From NCBI RefSeq assembly GCF_900142165.1, contig NZ_FQZY01000037.1, positions 1-43,001 of the forward strand: a DNA stretch of 43,001 nucleotides, given 5' to 3'. The translations under genes were made by a program, and so were the position numbers. This document shows, in pieces, positions 6,129-14,655 of the stretch (the first letter of the stretch is position 1; each line of letters begins with the position of its first letter). The notes under the pieces are model-generated. The model was not told the DNA's origin and did no database searches. It saw only the letters and a list, made by a program, of their open reading frames with translations. The stretch comes from Hespellia stercorisuis DSM 15480 (GTDB lineage: Bacteria > Bacillota > Clostridia > Lachnospirales > Lachnospiraceae).

Positions 6129-9100
6129 ATGAAAGGAAATATAAAACGTGCCATGTCAGGCATTCTTACAGCAGTTACAATTTTATCTTCCTTTATGCAG
6201 CCCATGACTTCTTTTGCGGCAGAACTGCCGGTGGAGGAGAGTAAGCCGCCTCTTTATGAGAAAGTAAAAGAACAGCTGGATGCAGATGAAGTTGTGACTG
6301 CGACGGATTATGAGATGGAGGTTGGTTACAAGTTTGATGTCCAGATTGATTTTAGCAATCTTGAAATTATGGATGATGAAAAAGTAAAAGTAACCTTTGA
6401 AGAGGCAAAGAATGACAAGAAGCAGGACTTTTCCAATGATCATGCAGATACTTATACTGCAGTATATTATGTGGAACCAGTAAACAAGAACCATCCGAAG
6501 TATCAAATCAGCAGGAAATTGATTGTGAAGGAACCATCCGTAAAAACAGAAAATGTAAGTGAAGGTTCTGGAAGTTCTGAGAGCAACGGTGATGAAGAAG
6601 CGGAGCCGCAGCTGCAAACAGAAACGGTTACAGAAGTACCATCAGAATCAGCGGTAGAAGCAGAATCAGCGGAAGAAGCAGTATCAGAGACAGAACAGTT
6701 AGCAGAAACAGAACAGTTAGCAGAGACAGAGGAACAAAATCCAGTTACAGAAGAATCTCATATAGATGAGGAGACTGGTCTTACTTTAGATTCTGCTATG
6801 AAGCAGGCAAATGAACAGGAAGTCCCTATTGCTGATTTACAGGCAGGGGAGTCTGTAACTTTCCAAGCATATGGAACAGTGGCAAGAGCAGCGCAGTCTG
6901 TAACAGTAACAAAGGGAGAGGATATTTACTATTCCAGTTATGGATATGGTAGTTATCTGACCTGTGAATTTACAGTAAGTTTTGGTTCTGTAAGTGCAAA
7001 AGCCTATTGCGTGGAACCATCCAAAGCATCTCCCGGAAGCGGAAATTATTCCATCAGTAAATTAGGGGATGCGAAGTCACTTGCTAAAGTTTGTTATTAT
7101 GGAACAAAAGCGGCAGGCGATGATAGCTTCTTTTCTGAAAGTTCCGAGTATGGCAACCTGCCATCCGGAGCAAGAGTAATTCTTCTTCATCTTGCAGCGT
7201 CTTATGCATATGATCCAGCCGGAGCCTGGACGGGAACCAATGAGACAGCTCAGAATCTGGCTATGAAGCTTTATAATTACTGTGTTAGTCAGTCGGATAT
7301 TCCAGACGTTGCTATGTCGTTTTCAGATGGGGATGTAAAGGCGTATGTGGATGGAAAGGTTCAGCGAACAAAAAGTATTACCTTTCATGCAGATGCAGCA
7401 CAGTCCATTACCATGAAGCTTCCAGACGGCGTGAAATTTCATAATGAGACAACAGGAAAGACTTCAGCAGCCGGAGAAAATGTAACAGTAAGTGGAGGAA
7501 CAACCTTCTATTTATCTGCACCGCTCACACAGGTTGAAGATGTAAGCAGCAGCTGGTCATCTACTATGAAAGGATTTCTCACAAAGGATTATTCTGCTTA
7601 TCTGATTACAACAGGAGGCACGACACAGAACCTGGCACTGGTATTTGGTGAAGGTGTAGATGATGAGAAGTACGTGGATTTTTCTGTGAAATGGGTGGAC
7701 TTGGCAGAGGTATCTATTGTAAAAAAAGATACCAATACACAGACTTGTCTTTCTGGTGCTGTCTACGGTATTTACAGTGATCCGGAATGTAAGAACCTGA
7801 TTGTTAAGATGCCGGCAACGGATAAGAACGGAGCATCCAAGGTTTCTTTTGTAAAAACACAGGAAACTGTTTATTTGAAGGAGATCACAGCTCCAAGAGG
7901 ATATCTGGTGGAAACAAAGGCTGAGAATATCAAGTTGGAAGCTGCAGGAAAGACAGTGACTGTCACCGATAAGGAGCAGAAAGCAAATATCTTAATCTAT
8001 AAGCAGGGAGAGGTGTTGACGGGTGCTCTTACTACGGATACTGGTGTGACCTTCCAGTATGAGAAGAGAAAACAGCCGGGGGCCGTATTTGAAGTAACAG
8101 CGGCGGCAGATATCGTAAGAGCAGATGGAACAACTGTCTATAAAAAGGGCGAAGTAATTAAGTCTGGATTAAAAACAGATGCGTCTGGAAGTGTCAGCCT
8201 AAAAAATCTGTATCTTGGAAGCTACAAGATTACAGAGACAAAGGCCCCAGCAAATCTGATATGTAAAGGGGAAAGCAAAGAGATTACACTGTCTTATGCA
8301 GGACAAACTGTTGAGACCGTAGTTGAAGAGATGACCTTTACTAACGATCGCCAGAAGGCAAACGTAACCGTTGTGAAAAAGGATATAGATACAGAAAAAC
8401 CATTAGCAGGTGGTGTCTATGCCTTGTATGCAGGAAATGATATTAAGAATGTAGATGGTAGCGTGATTGTAAAAAAGGGAACCTTGATTGAAAAGGCAAC
8501 TACCGGTGCTGATGGAAGTGCTCTCTATCAGGCTGATTTGCCAATTGGCAACAGCTATGACGTGAAGGAAGATAAAGCACCAAATCTGTATGTCAGAAAT
8601 ACGACAGATGTTTTTACCTTCCATTTTCAGTACACGACAGATAAGGAAGCAACCGTGAAGTTTACTCATACATTTAAAAATGACCATGTGAATGCCACGA
8701 TTCATCTGATTAAGAAGGATGCAAAGACTGGAAGCATTCCACAGGGAGACGCAACCTTAGAAGGTGCTGTATATGGTCTATATGCGAAGAATGATATTGT
8801 ACATCCCGATGGACAGACAGGGGTATTGTATAAAGCAGGAACCAAGATTGCAGAACTTACTACTGACAAAGAAGGAAAGGCTGAAATAAAAGATCTGTAT
8901 CTGGGAGAGTATTATGTGAAAGAAATTTCTGCTTCCAAAGGATATCTGTTGGATGAGAATTCCTATGATCTAAACATGACTTATGAGGGAGACTTAAAAG
9001 CAACTGTAGAAAATACGGCAGAATCCCTGGAGACTGTTATCACACAGCCATTTCAGCTGATTAAGGTTGCCAACAATGGAAAGACCGATGCAGACTTACT

Positions 9101-11891
9101 AAAAGGAGTTGGATTCAGTGCGTATCTGGTAAGTAGTTTATCAAAGAATACCGATGGTACCTATGATTTCGCATCTGCACAACCAGTGGTAATTGGAGAA
9201 AATGGTTCCACAGAAATCTTTACCGATGAACGTAGATATGCCTGCTCGATTGCAATACCGTATGGAACGTATATTGTAAGAGAGACAACAACTCCACATA
9301 ATTATACGCCGGTAGATGATTTTACTGTGAGCATTATAGAGGACCACCCGAATGAGCCACAGGTATGGCGTGTGCTTCTGGATGATGAATTCCAGGCAAA
9401 GTTAAAAATCACAAAGAAAGATGATGAGACAGGAAGAAGTGTTTTAATTAAAAACACAGAGTTCAAGGTATATGATCTGGATAAAAAGGAGTATGTAGAA
9501 CAGGTTACGACTTATCCGAAGGTTGAGGTGCATAAATCTTACTTTACAGATGAAGAAGGATATCTGATTCTGCCTAAAAATCTGGCAATTGGTAATTATC
9601 GAATTGAAGAAGTTAATGCTCCATTCGGATATACACTCAATGAGAATTACTATGAGGTTTCCGTGGACAGTAACACCGCATTTTTAGTGGATTCTGTCAG
9701 TGGAGATACCGTGATTCCAGTCGATTATCAGAATCATCCGGTGAAAGGAAAATTAATTATTACCAAACAGGGAGAGCTGTTAAAAGATTATGATGGAACT
9801 TTCCATTATGAGATGGCATCTCTGGCAGGAGCAGAGTTTGAAGTGACTGCGGCAGAAGATATTTATACAGCGGATTTCCAGAAAGATGAAAATGGCAATC
9901 GCTATAAAGAATATGCCAAAGGTGAGGTAGTAACTACGGTAAAAACGGATGGAGATGGACAGGCAGTGGTGGAAAACCTTCCGATTGGAACGTACACTGT
10001 GAGAGAAATCCATGCACCAAATGGATTCGTATTAAATACAGTTTCGCAGGATGTAGAGTTTGCTTATGCAGACCAGAATACACCTGTGGTTTCAGAAAGA
10101 TTAGATTTTGCCAATGATCGTCAGAAAGTCTCGATTCAAGTCATAAAACAGGATAAGGAAAGCAAGAAAGTACTGGAAGGAGCAGAGTTTGGACTTTATA
10201 CGGCAGAAGATATCGTAGTAGGAGAAAAAACGATTGTCGAGGCAGATACTTTAATTGAGAAAGCAGAGTCTGATGAGAAGGGAATTGCTGCATTTACTAT
10301 GGATATTCCACTCGGAAATTATGTGGTAAAAGAATTGAAAGCACCGGCAGGATATGTCTCTTCCAATGAAGTAATCAGCCTAGATGCAAGTTATCAGGGA
10401 GAAACTGTGAGTACAGTAGAGCTGACACCGGTCAAGGAAAATGATTCAACTACATTTGAATTCACGAAATCAGATTTGACAACGGGAGTTGAACTGGATG
10501 GTGCAATGTTGACAGTTCTTGATCGAGATGGAAACCAGGTAGACCAGTGGACATCGGTTAAGGATAAACCACATGTAATCCGGTGCCTGGTAGTAGGGGA
10601 AACGTATACTCTTCGTGAGGAATTTGCTCCATATGGGTATCTGAAAGCAGAGGAAGTAACATTCACAGTAGAAGATACTGCAGAGGTTCAGAAGGTGGAG
10701 ATGAAGGATGATGTGCCAACGGCGTTGTTAATCATCAACAAAAAGGGAGAGTTTTTAGATAATGTTTCACTGCTTGAGAAAGCCAAAGGAACCATCGAGC
10801 ATATTTTTGAATATGTCACAGGAAACCTGACGAAAGTAACATTTGAAGTGTATGCAAAAGAGGATATTAAAGCAGCGGATGGTGTCGGTGAAGATTATTA
10901 TAAGGCAGATGAGCTGGTGGCAACCATAACCACAGATGACAATGGAATTGCAAAGGTGGAAAATCTTCCAGTAGGCAAATACTATGTAAAAGAGGTTGAA
11001 ACAGTACATGGTTATGTCCTGGATGAGGAACCGAAGGAAGTAGATTTGTCATATCGCGATCAGGATACACCAGTGGTTACGTTTGATGAAGATTGGAATA
11101 ATAATCGCCAGAAAGTGGCTATCCGTGTGATAAAGAAAGAAAAGAACACAGATAACGTCCTGGAAGGTGGTGTATTTGCTCTTTATTCCAGAGAGGATAT
11201 CAAATCAGCTTCTGGAAAGGTTCTTTTGAAAAAAGATGAAATCATTGAACAGAAGGCAACGGATACAAAAGGTGAGATTCATTTTACTGCGGATCTTCCT
11301 GTAGATGGCAAATATTATGTGAAAGAAATCAAAGCACCAGAAGGTTTTGTAACATCAGGAGAAGAACAGGACTTCACATTTGAGTATGCAGGGGAGAAAG
11401 AAGCAGAAGTCACTTATGAATTTGTATTTGAAAATGATGTGACTAAAGTAGAAATTTCCAAACAGGATATGACCACTGGAAAAGAATTACCTGGAGCGAA
11501 GCTGACCATTTTTGATGAAGCTGGAAATGAAGTAGAAAGTTGGACTTCTGAGGAAAAAGCACATTATATCGAGAAACTGCCAGTCGGAAAGTACACTCTT
11601 CATGAGGAGAGTGCACCGGAAGGCTATTTGGTAGCGGAAGATGTAAGCTTTGAAGTGAAAGACACTGGAGAGATCCAGAAAGTGGTAATGAAGGATGAGG
11701 TGAAACCGGTAGAAACGGAAACACCAAAACCAGATACGGGAACTGAGACTCCGAAGCAGGACACTACGACCGTAACGAATGCTCCAAAGACTGGGGATAA
11801 CAGTAAGATGGGCATTTGGTTACTGATGATGGCAGTGGCTCTTTGTGGTGCGGGCACATCAGTTTTCTATTTGAGAAAGAAAAAGAAATAA
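6129..11891 (+). CDS. Giant thioester/Cna-B repeat cell-wall adhesin
   Basis: This is a 1,920-residue surface protein. A signal peptide covers residues 1-31 (basic start, hydrophobic core, SFAAE cleavage site). An acidic linker with TEQLAE repeats follows near 185-205. A thioester-type domain spans about 265-510, with the candidate Cys294 in AYCVEP. Twelve Cna-B-like isopeptide domains run from about 523 to 1854, each with a K-KD start and a Y-VKE--AP-GY end. A sorting signal closes the protein: NAPKTGD at about 1884-1890, a hydrophobic helix and KKKK. It should be anchored to peptidoglycan by a sortase and act in attachment to host or partner cells. Domains 7-9 and 10-12 look like duplicated three-domain modules. 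ATG 6129 fits GTGAGG ten bases upstream; TTG 6123 is the alternative. A terminator follows, so it is separate from the genes downstream. Confidence 0.9.
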   Translation: MKGNIKRAMSGILTAVTILSSFMQPMTSFAAELPVEESKPPLYEKVKEQLDADEVVTATDYEMEVGYKFDVQIDFSNLEIMDDEKVKVTFEEAKNDKKQDFSNDHADTYTAVYYVEPVNKNHPKYQISRKLIVKEPSVKTENVSEGSGSSESNGDEEAEPQLQTETVTEVPSESAVEAESAEEAVSETEQLAETEQLAETEEQNPVTEESHIDEETGLTLDSAMKQANEQEVPIADLQAGESVTFQAYGTVARAAQSVTVTKGEDIYYSSYGYGSYLTCEFTVSFGSVSAKAYCVEPSKASPGSGNYSISKLGDAKSLAKVCYYGTKAAGDDSFFSESSEYGNLPSGARVILLHLAASYAYDPAGAWTGTNETAQNLAMKLYNYCVSQSDIPDVAMSFSDGDVKAYVDGKVQRTKSITFHADAAQSITMKLPDGVKFHNETTGKTSAAGENVTVSGGTTFYLSAPLTQVEDVSSSWSSTMKGFLTKDYSAYLITTGGTTQNLALVFGEGVDDEKYVDFSVKWVDLAEVSIVKKDTNTQTCLSGAVYGIYSDPECKNLIVKMPATDKNGASKVSFVKTQETVYLKEITAPRGYLVETKAENIKLEAAGKTVTVTDKEQKANILIYKQGEVLTGALTTDTGVTFQYEKRKQPGAVFEVTAAADIVRADGTTVYKKGEVIKSGLKTDASGSVSLKNLYLGSYKITETKAPANLICKGESKEITLSYAGQTVETVVEEMTFTNDRQKANVTVVKKDIDTEKPLAGGVYALYAGNDIKNVDGSVIVKKGTLIEKATTGADGSALYQADLPIGNSYDVKEDKAPNLYVRNTTDVFTFHFQYTTDKEATVKFTHTFKNDHVNATIHLIKKDAKTGSIPQGDATLEGAVYGLYAKNDIVHPDGQTGVLYKAGTKIAELTTDKEGKAEIKDLYLGEYYVKEISASKGYLLDENSYDLNMTYEGDLKATVENTAESLETVITQPFQLIKVANNGKTDADLLKGVGFSAYLVSSLSKNTDGTYDFASAQPVVIGENGSTEIFTDERRYACSIAIPYGTYIVRETTTPHNYTPVDDFTVSIIEDHPNEPQVWRVLLDDEFQAKLKITKKDDETGRSVLIKNTEFKVYDLDKKEYVEQVTTYPKVEVHKSYFTDEEGYLILPKNLAIGNYRIEEVNAPFGYTLNENYYEVSVDSNTAFLVDSVSGDTVIPVDYQNHPVKGKLIITKQGELLKDYDGTFHYEMASLAGAEFEVTAAEDIYTADFQKDENGNRYKEYAKGEVVTTVKTDGDGQAVVENLPIGTYTVREIHAPNGFVLNTVSQDVEFAYADQNTPVVSERLDFANDRQKVSIQVIKQDKESKKVLEGAEFGLYTAEDIVVGEKTIVEADTLIEKAESDEKGIAAFTMDIPLGNYVVKELKAPAGYVSSNEVISLDASYQGETVSTVELTPVKENDSTTFEFTKSDLTTGVELDGAMLTVLDRDGNQVDQWTSVKDKPHVIRCLVVGETYTLREEFAPYGYLKAEEVTFTVEDTAEVQKVEMKDDVPTALLIINKKGEFLDNVSLLEKAKGTIEHIFEYVTGNLTKVTFEVYAKEDIKAADGVGEDYYKADELVATITTDDNGIAKVENLPVGKYYVKEVETVHGYVLDEEPKEVDLSYRDQDTPVVTFDEDWNNNRQKVAIRVIKKEKNTDNVLEGGVFALYSREDIKSASGKVLLKKDEIIEQKATDTKGEIHFTADLPVDGKYYVKEIKAPEGFVTSGEEQDFTFEYAGEKEAEVTYEFVFENDVTKVEISKQDMTTGKELPGAKLTIFDEAGNEVESWTSEEKAHYIEKLPVGKYTLHEESAPEGYLVAEDVSFEVKDTGEIQKVVMKDEVKPVETETPKPDTGTETPKQDTTTVTNAPKTGDNSKMGIWLLMMAVALCGAGTSVFYLRKKKK

Positions 11892-11905
11892 GAAGCATGT
11901 TGTTT

Positions 11906-11946
11906 GGGCGCTTATAGACCGTAACTGTCTGTAGGTGCCCTTTTTT
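11906..11946 (+). terminator. Intrinsic terminator after the adhesin gene
   Basis: GGGCGCTTATAGAC (11906-11919) pairs with GTCTGTAGGTGCCC (11927-11940) with a few G-U pairs, followed by six T. It separates the adhesin from the replication/conjugation operon. Confidence 0.85.
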
Positions 11947-11966
11947 CGTTTAAGGAGAGGATTGGA

Positions 11967-12164
11967 ATGAAGAAGATGAATGTTGCAGCAATCATATTAG
12001 GAACTGTAGGTGTGGCAAGTGCGGTATTGTTGTTTGCCTGTGTCCGTGCAGGTGCAAAAGCGGATGAAAGGCTTAATGACTTGTGCAGTGATGAGAACTG
12101 GCCAGGTGATTGGAGCTGGGAGGATGATGACTGGAGTTTGGAGGATGAAGATGGAGAAGAATAA
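11967..12164 (+). CDS. Small single-pass membrane protein with acidic tail
   Basis: The protein has 65 residues. Residues 4-28 are a hydrophobic helix (VAAIILGTVGVASAVLLFACV), followed by a short basic stretch and a very acidic, Trp-rich tail (WPGDWSWEDDDWSLEDEDGEE). AAGGAGAGG precedes ATG 11967 with good spacing. The helix could be either a signal anchor or a lipoprotein-like signal; the Cys at its end lacks a convincing lipobox. It is the first gene of the replication/conjugation operon and overlaps the next by 14 bases. The function is unknown, and no family is recognised. Confidence 0.7.
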   Translation: MKKMNVAAIILGTVGVASAVLLFACVRAGAKADERLNDLCSDENWPGDWSWEDDDWSLEDEDGEE

Positions 12165-12402
12165 CCATGCCCCGCATTATATGGCGGATAAGCCGGATGA
12201 TTGCAAATACTGCTATTTCTGGCTGGGTAAGAAACGAGGCTGTGAACTGGATAAATGCTATTACCTGATTGAGGAAAAGAAGGAAGATAGACTGATTAAA
12301 GCTGAGCAAGATGGAAATTGCAGGGACTGCCCTTATGGAAAACATACTCCCTGTATTGGTTTTTGCCTAGTGAAAATCCTTCATGAAATGAAAGAAAAAT
12401 GA
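12151..12402 (+). CDS. Cysteine-rich small protein, probable zinc binder
   Basis: This is an 83-residue protein with nine cysteines, mostly in pairs: CKYC, CELDKC, CRDC, and C-x4-C near the end. That pattern suggests one or two zinc-binding knuckles. ATG 12151 has GGAGG at 12140-12144 upstream; an earlier ATG at 12145 is too close. It overlaps the previous gene by 14 bases and the replication initiator gene by four (ATGA), implying translational coupling. It may assist replication or DNA transfer, but nothing in the sequence fixes a role. Confidence 0.72.
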   Translation: MEKNNHAPHYMADKPDDCKYCYFWLGKKRGCELDKCYYLIEEKKEDRLIKAEQDGNCRDCPYGKHTPCIGFCLVKILHEMKEK

Positions 12403-13322
12403 TGGATCAGGAAAAGCCTCTGGTATTTCCATTCCATTACGGGCAGGAAGCGGAGCAATACAGTTTTTACAAGGTGCCAAAGATTCTATTTACATCGCCT
12501 ATGTTTGAAAAACTGTCTACAGAAGCGAAACTGCTATATGGACTTTTATTAGACCGGATGCAGCTATCCATTCAGAACGGATGGATTGACGATGAGGGCA
12601 GGGTCTATATCTATTTTACGATAGAGAGTATCATGCGGGCATTGAACTGTGGCAATAAAAAAGCCAGTGCACTGTTGGCAGAGCTGGATGAAAAGAGAGG
12701 AATCGGACTGATTACCAGAGTCCGGCAGGGACTTGGAAAGCCAGATAAGATATTGGTTCATAAGTGTGCACTTGCAGAAATGTCAGGGATACATTTCAAG
12801 AGATGTCAAAATGACACTTCAAAAGAAGGGAAACAGACAGCTCCAGAAATGTCAAAACCACCTCCTAATAAGACTGATAGTAATAAGACTGAGATAAATG
12901 AGACTGAGTTCTATCCTATCCATTCAGAAAACGTACTGGAAACTGGATATGATGCGAAAGCATATGAGCAATACCGTAAGTACTTCTGGGAACAGCTTGC
13001 TATGGATGCTTTGTTGGTGGACTATCCATATGATCAGGAAGCTTTGAATGAAATTCTGGATATTTTAGTGGAAACAGTTTGTTCCAATCGGCAGACCATA
13101 AGGATTGCAGGGGATGATAAGCCAGTCAAAGTCGTGAAAGAGCGGTTGATGAAGCTGAATGTAGAGCACATCCGTTATGTGATGAGCTGTATGAAGGAGA
13201 CTACCGTGAAGGTGCGTAATATCAGGCAGTATCTGCTGGCGGCACTTTACAATGCTCCGGCTACTATCAGTCATTATTATTCCGCATTGGTACAACACAA
13301 TATGTATGGGCAAAGTGAATGA
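12399..13322 (+). CDS. Replication initiator, RepA_N family
   Basis: This is a 307-residue protein whose first 130 residues match the RepA N-terminal domain: YSFYKVPKILFTSPMFEKLSTEAKLLYGLLLDRMQLS, then YIYFTIESIMRALNCGNKKASALLAELD, a winged-helix origin-binding fold. The linker is polar (PPPNKTDSNKTEINETE) and the C-terminal domain is helical, of the DUF6017 type seen in ICE initiators. RepA_N proteins start replication of Bacillota plasmids, and in ICEs probably of the excised circle. An ATGA overlap couples it to the Cys-rich gene upstream and another to the antirepressor gene downstream. No iterons were spotted inside the gene, where RepA_N origins often lie. Confidence 0.87.
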   Translation: MMDQEKPLVFPFHYGQEAEQYSFYKVPKILFTSPMFEKLSTEAKLLYGLLLDRMQLSIQNGWIDDEGRVYIYFTIESIMRALNCGNKKASALLAELDEKRGIGLITRVRQGLGKPDKILVHKCALAEMSGIHFKRCQNDTSKEGKQTAPEMSKPPPNKTDSNKTEINETEFYPIHSENVLETGYDAKAYEQYRKYFWEQLAMDALLVDYPYDQEALNEILDILVETVCSNRQTIRIAGDDKPVKVVKERLMKLNVEHIRYVMSCMKETTVKVRNIRQYLLAALYNAPATISHYYSALVQHNMYGQSE

Positions 13323-13348
13323 ACATGCAAGTGGAGAGGAGGGATAGG

Positions 13349-14116
13349 ATGGAAGAATTGATTCAGGTGAGTTTTGAGAATGAGAGACCTACGGTATCAG
13401 CCAGGGACCTTCATGAAGCATTGGAGATTCGGACAAGATTTGTAGACTGGTTTCCAAGAATGTGTGAGTACGGATTTTGTGAAGGAACAGATTTCAACTT
13501 ACTCAAAAATGAGAAAGTTCAAGTGGAAGGAAAAAGGCTGATTAACAGGGAACTTTTAGATTATCAGATGACGATTGATATGGCAAAACAAATTTGTATG
13601 CTGCAGAGAACAACGAAAGGGAAGCTGTATCGTCAATACTTTCTGGATCTAGAGAAAGCCTGGAATACACCGGAACAGGTGATGGCAAGAGCATTGCAGA
13701 TTGCCAATGAGACCAGAGATCAATTAAGCATACAGTGCAGGCAGTTAGGATTGCAGGTACTGGAGCAACAAAAACAGATTAAAATAATGGAGCCGAAAGC
13801 ATCCTATGCAGATATTGTTCTGCTTTCTGACTCTTTGGTGCTTGTTACACAGATTGCAGGAGATTATGGAGTATCACCGCAGGTAATGAATAAAAAGCTT
13901 CATGAATTGGGGATTCAACATAAGGTTCGAAATCAATGGATTTTATATAGCAAGTACAAAGACAAAGGATTGGCGAAAAGTACCACATTTGCAAAAAAAC
14001 GTCCGGATGGAACCATTCTTACCAGAATACAGACGGAGTGGACGCAGGCAGGTAGGATGTTTATTTATGAAAAGTTAAAGGAGCAAGGAATTTTTCCTAT
14101 AGTCGAACGGAGGTGA
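13349..14116 (+). CDS. Phage-type antirepressor (AntA/AntB + KilAC)
   Basis: The protein has 255 residues. The N-terminal AntA/AntB domain is seen in PTVSARDLHEALEIRTRFVDWFPRMCEYGF...DFNL, followed by DYQMTIDMAKQICMLQRTTKGK. The C-terminal KilAC domain runs from about residue 150 (PKASYADIVLLSDSLVLVTQIAGDYGVSPQVMNKKLHELGI...W--AGRMFIYEKL). Phage antirepressors bind and disable repressors; in conjugative elements the target may be an XRE repressor such as those at 2051 or 3738, which is inference. AGGAGGG at 13337-13343 selects ATG 13349, although an in-frame ATG at 13319 overlaps the initiator stop. It lies between replication and mating genes of the same operon. Confidence 0.87.
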   Translation: MEELIQVSFENERPTVSARDLHEALEIRTRFVDWFPRMCEYGFCEGTDFNLLKNEKVQVEGKRLINRELLDYQMTIDMAKQICMLQRTTKGKLYRQYFLDLEKAWNTPEQVMARALQIANETRDQLSIQCRQLGLQVLEQQKQIKIMEPKASYADIVLLSDSLVLVTQIAGDYGVSPQVMNKKLHELGIQHKVRNQWILYSKYKDKGLAKSTTFAKKRPDGTILTRIQTEWTQAGRMFIYEKLKEQGIFPIVERR

Positions 14117-14121
14117 GATTC

Positions 14122-14655
14122 ATGCAGGAAGAAGTAAATCAAAAGACCATTTCCCTTTGCGTGACTGGTGGAAAGATTTCTGCCAATATTTTAAAAGGAG
14201 CAATGAAAAAGTTCCTGGATGCACAGGGAAAGCTTAAGCAGCAACAATCAGCAAAGAACCAGGAGAAAAAAAGAGAGGCGATGCAGACATCCAATGCAGT
14301 TGCCTATAAGAGAGGAAAACAGACCTTAAAACAGTTGATGGATCAGGGTGGAAAGTTGACCAATATTGAGATTACGGATAACAACATTAAGTCCTTTGAC
14401 CGTGTTGCCAGAAAATACAGTATTGATTACAGCCTAAAAAAAGACAAGTCCACAGAGCCGCCAAGATACATGGTTTTCTTCAAAGCAAAAGATGTGGATG
14501 TGATGACCAAGGCATTTCAGGAATATGCTGGTGTATCAATGAAGAAATCGAAGAAGGTATCAATCCGCAAGAAGCTGTCATTGGCTATTGAAAAAGTGGC
14601 AAAACAGCGGGAGAGAGAAAAAACAAAGCAGAAAGACAGAGGTCAGGCATTATGA
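14122..14655 (+). CDS. PcfB-family (DUF3801) conjugation protein
   Basis: This is a 177-residue basic protein of the PcfB/DUF3801 family. The core is VNQKTISLCVTGGKISANILKGAM near the N-terminus and RKYSIDYSLKKDKSTEPPRYMVFFKAKDVDVMTKAFQEY in the middle. A lysine-rich tail follows. In pCF10, PcfB is an accessory factor of the DNA-processing complex that helps deliver the relaxosome to the coupling protein. The gene immediately precedes and overlaps (ATGA) the VirD4 gene, the usual pairing. GGAGG at 14109-14113 selects ATG 14122; GTG 14113 overlaps the site. Confidence 0.85.
   Translation: MQEEVNQKTISLCVTGGKISANILKGAMKKFLDAQGKLKQQQSAKNQEKKREAMQTSNAVAYKRGKQTLKQLMDQGGKLTNIEITDNNIKSFDRVARKYSIDYSLKKDKSTEPPRYMVFFKAKDVDVMTKAFQEYAGVSMKKSKKVSIRKKLSLAIEKVAKQREREKTKQKDRGQAL

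Noticed and set aside
6690-6735. Possible tandem repeat or CRISPR-like array at the adhesin start
   Set aside because: It is a coding repeat (TEQLAE) in an acidic linker, with no regular spacers. No CRISPR array was seen anywhere in the window.
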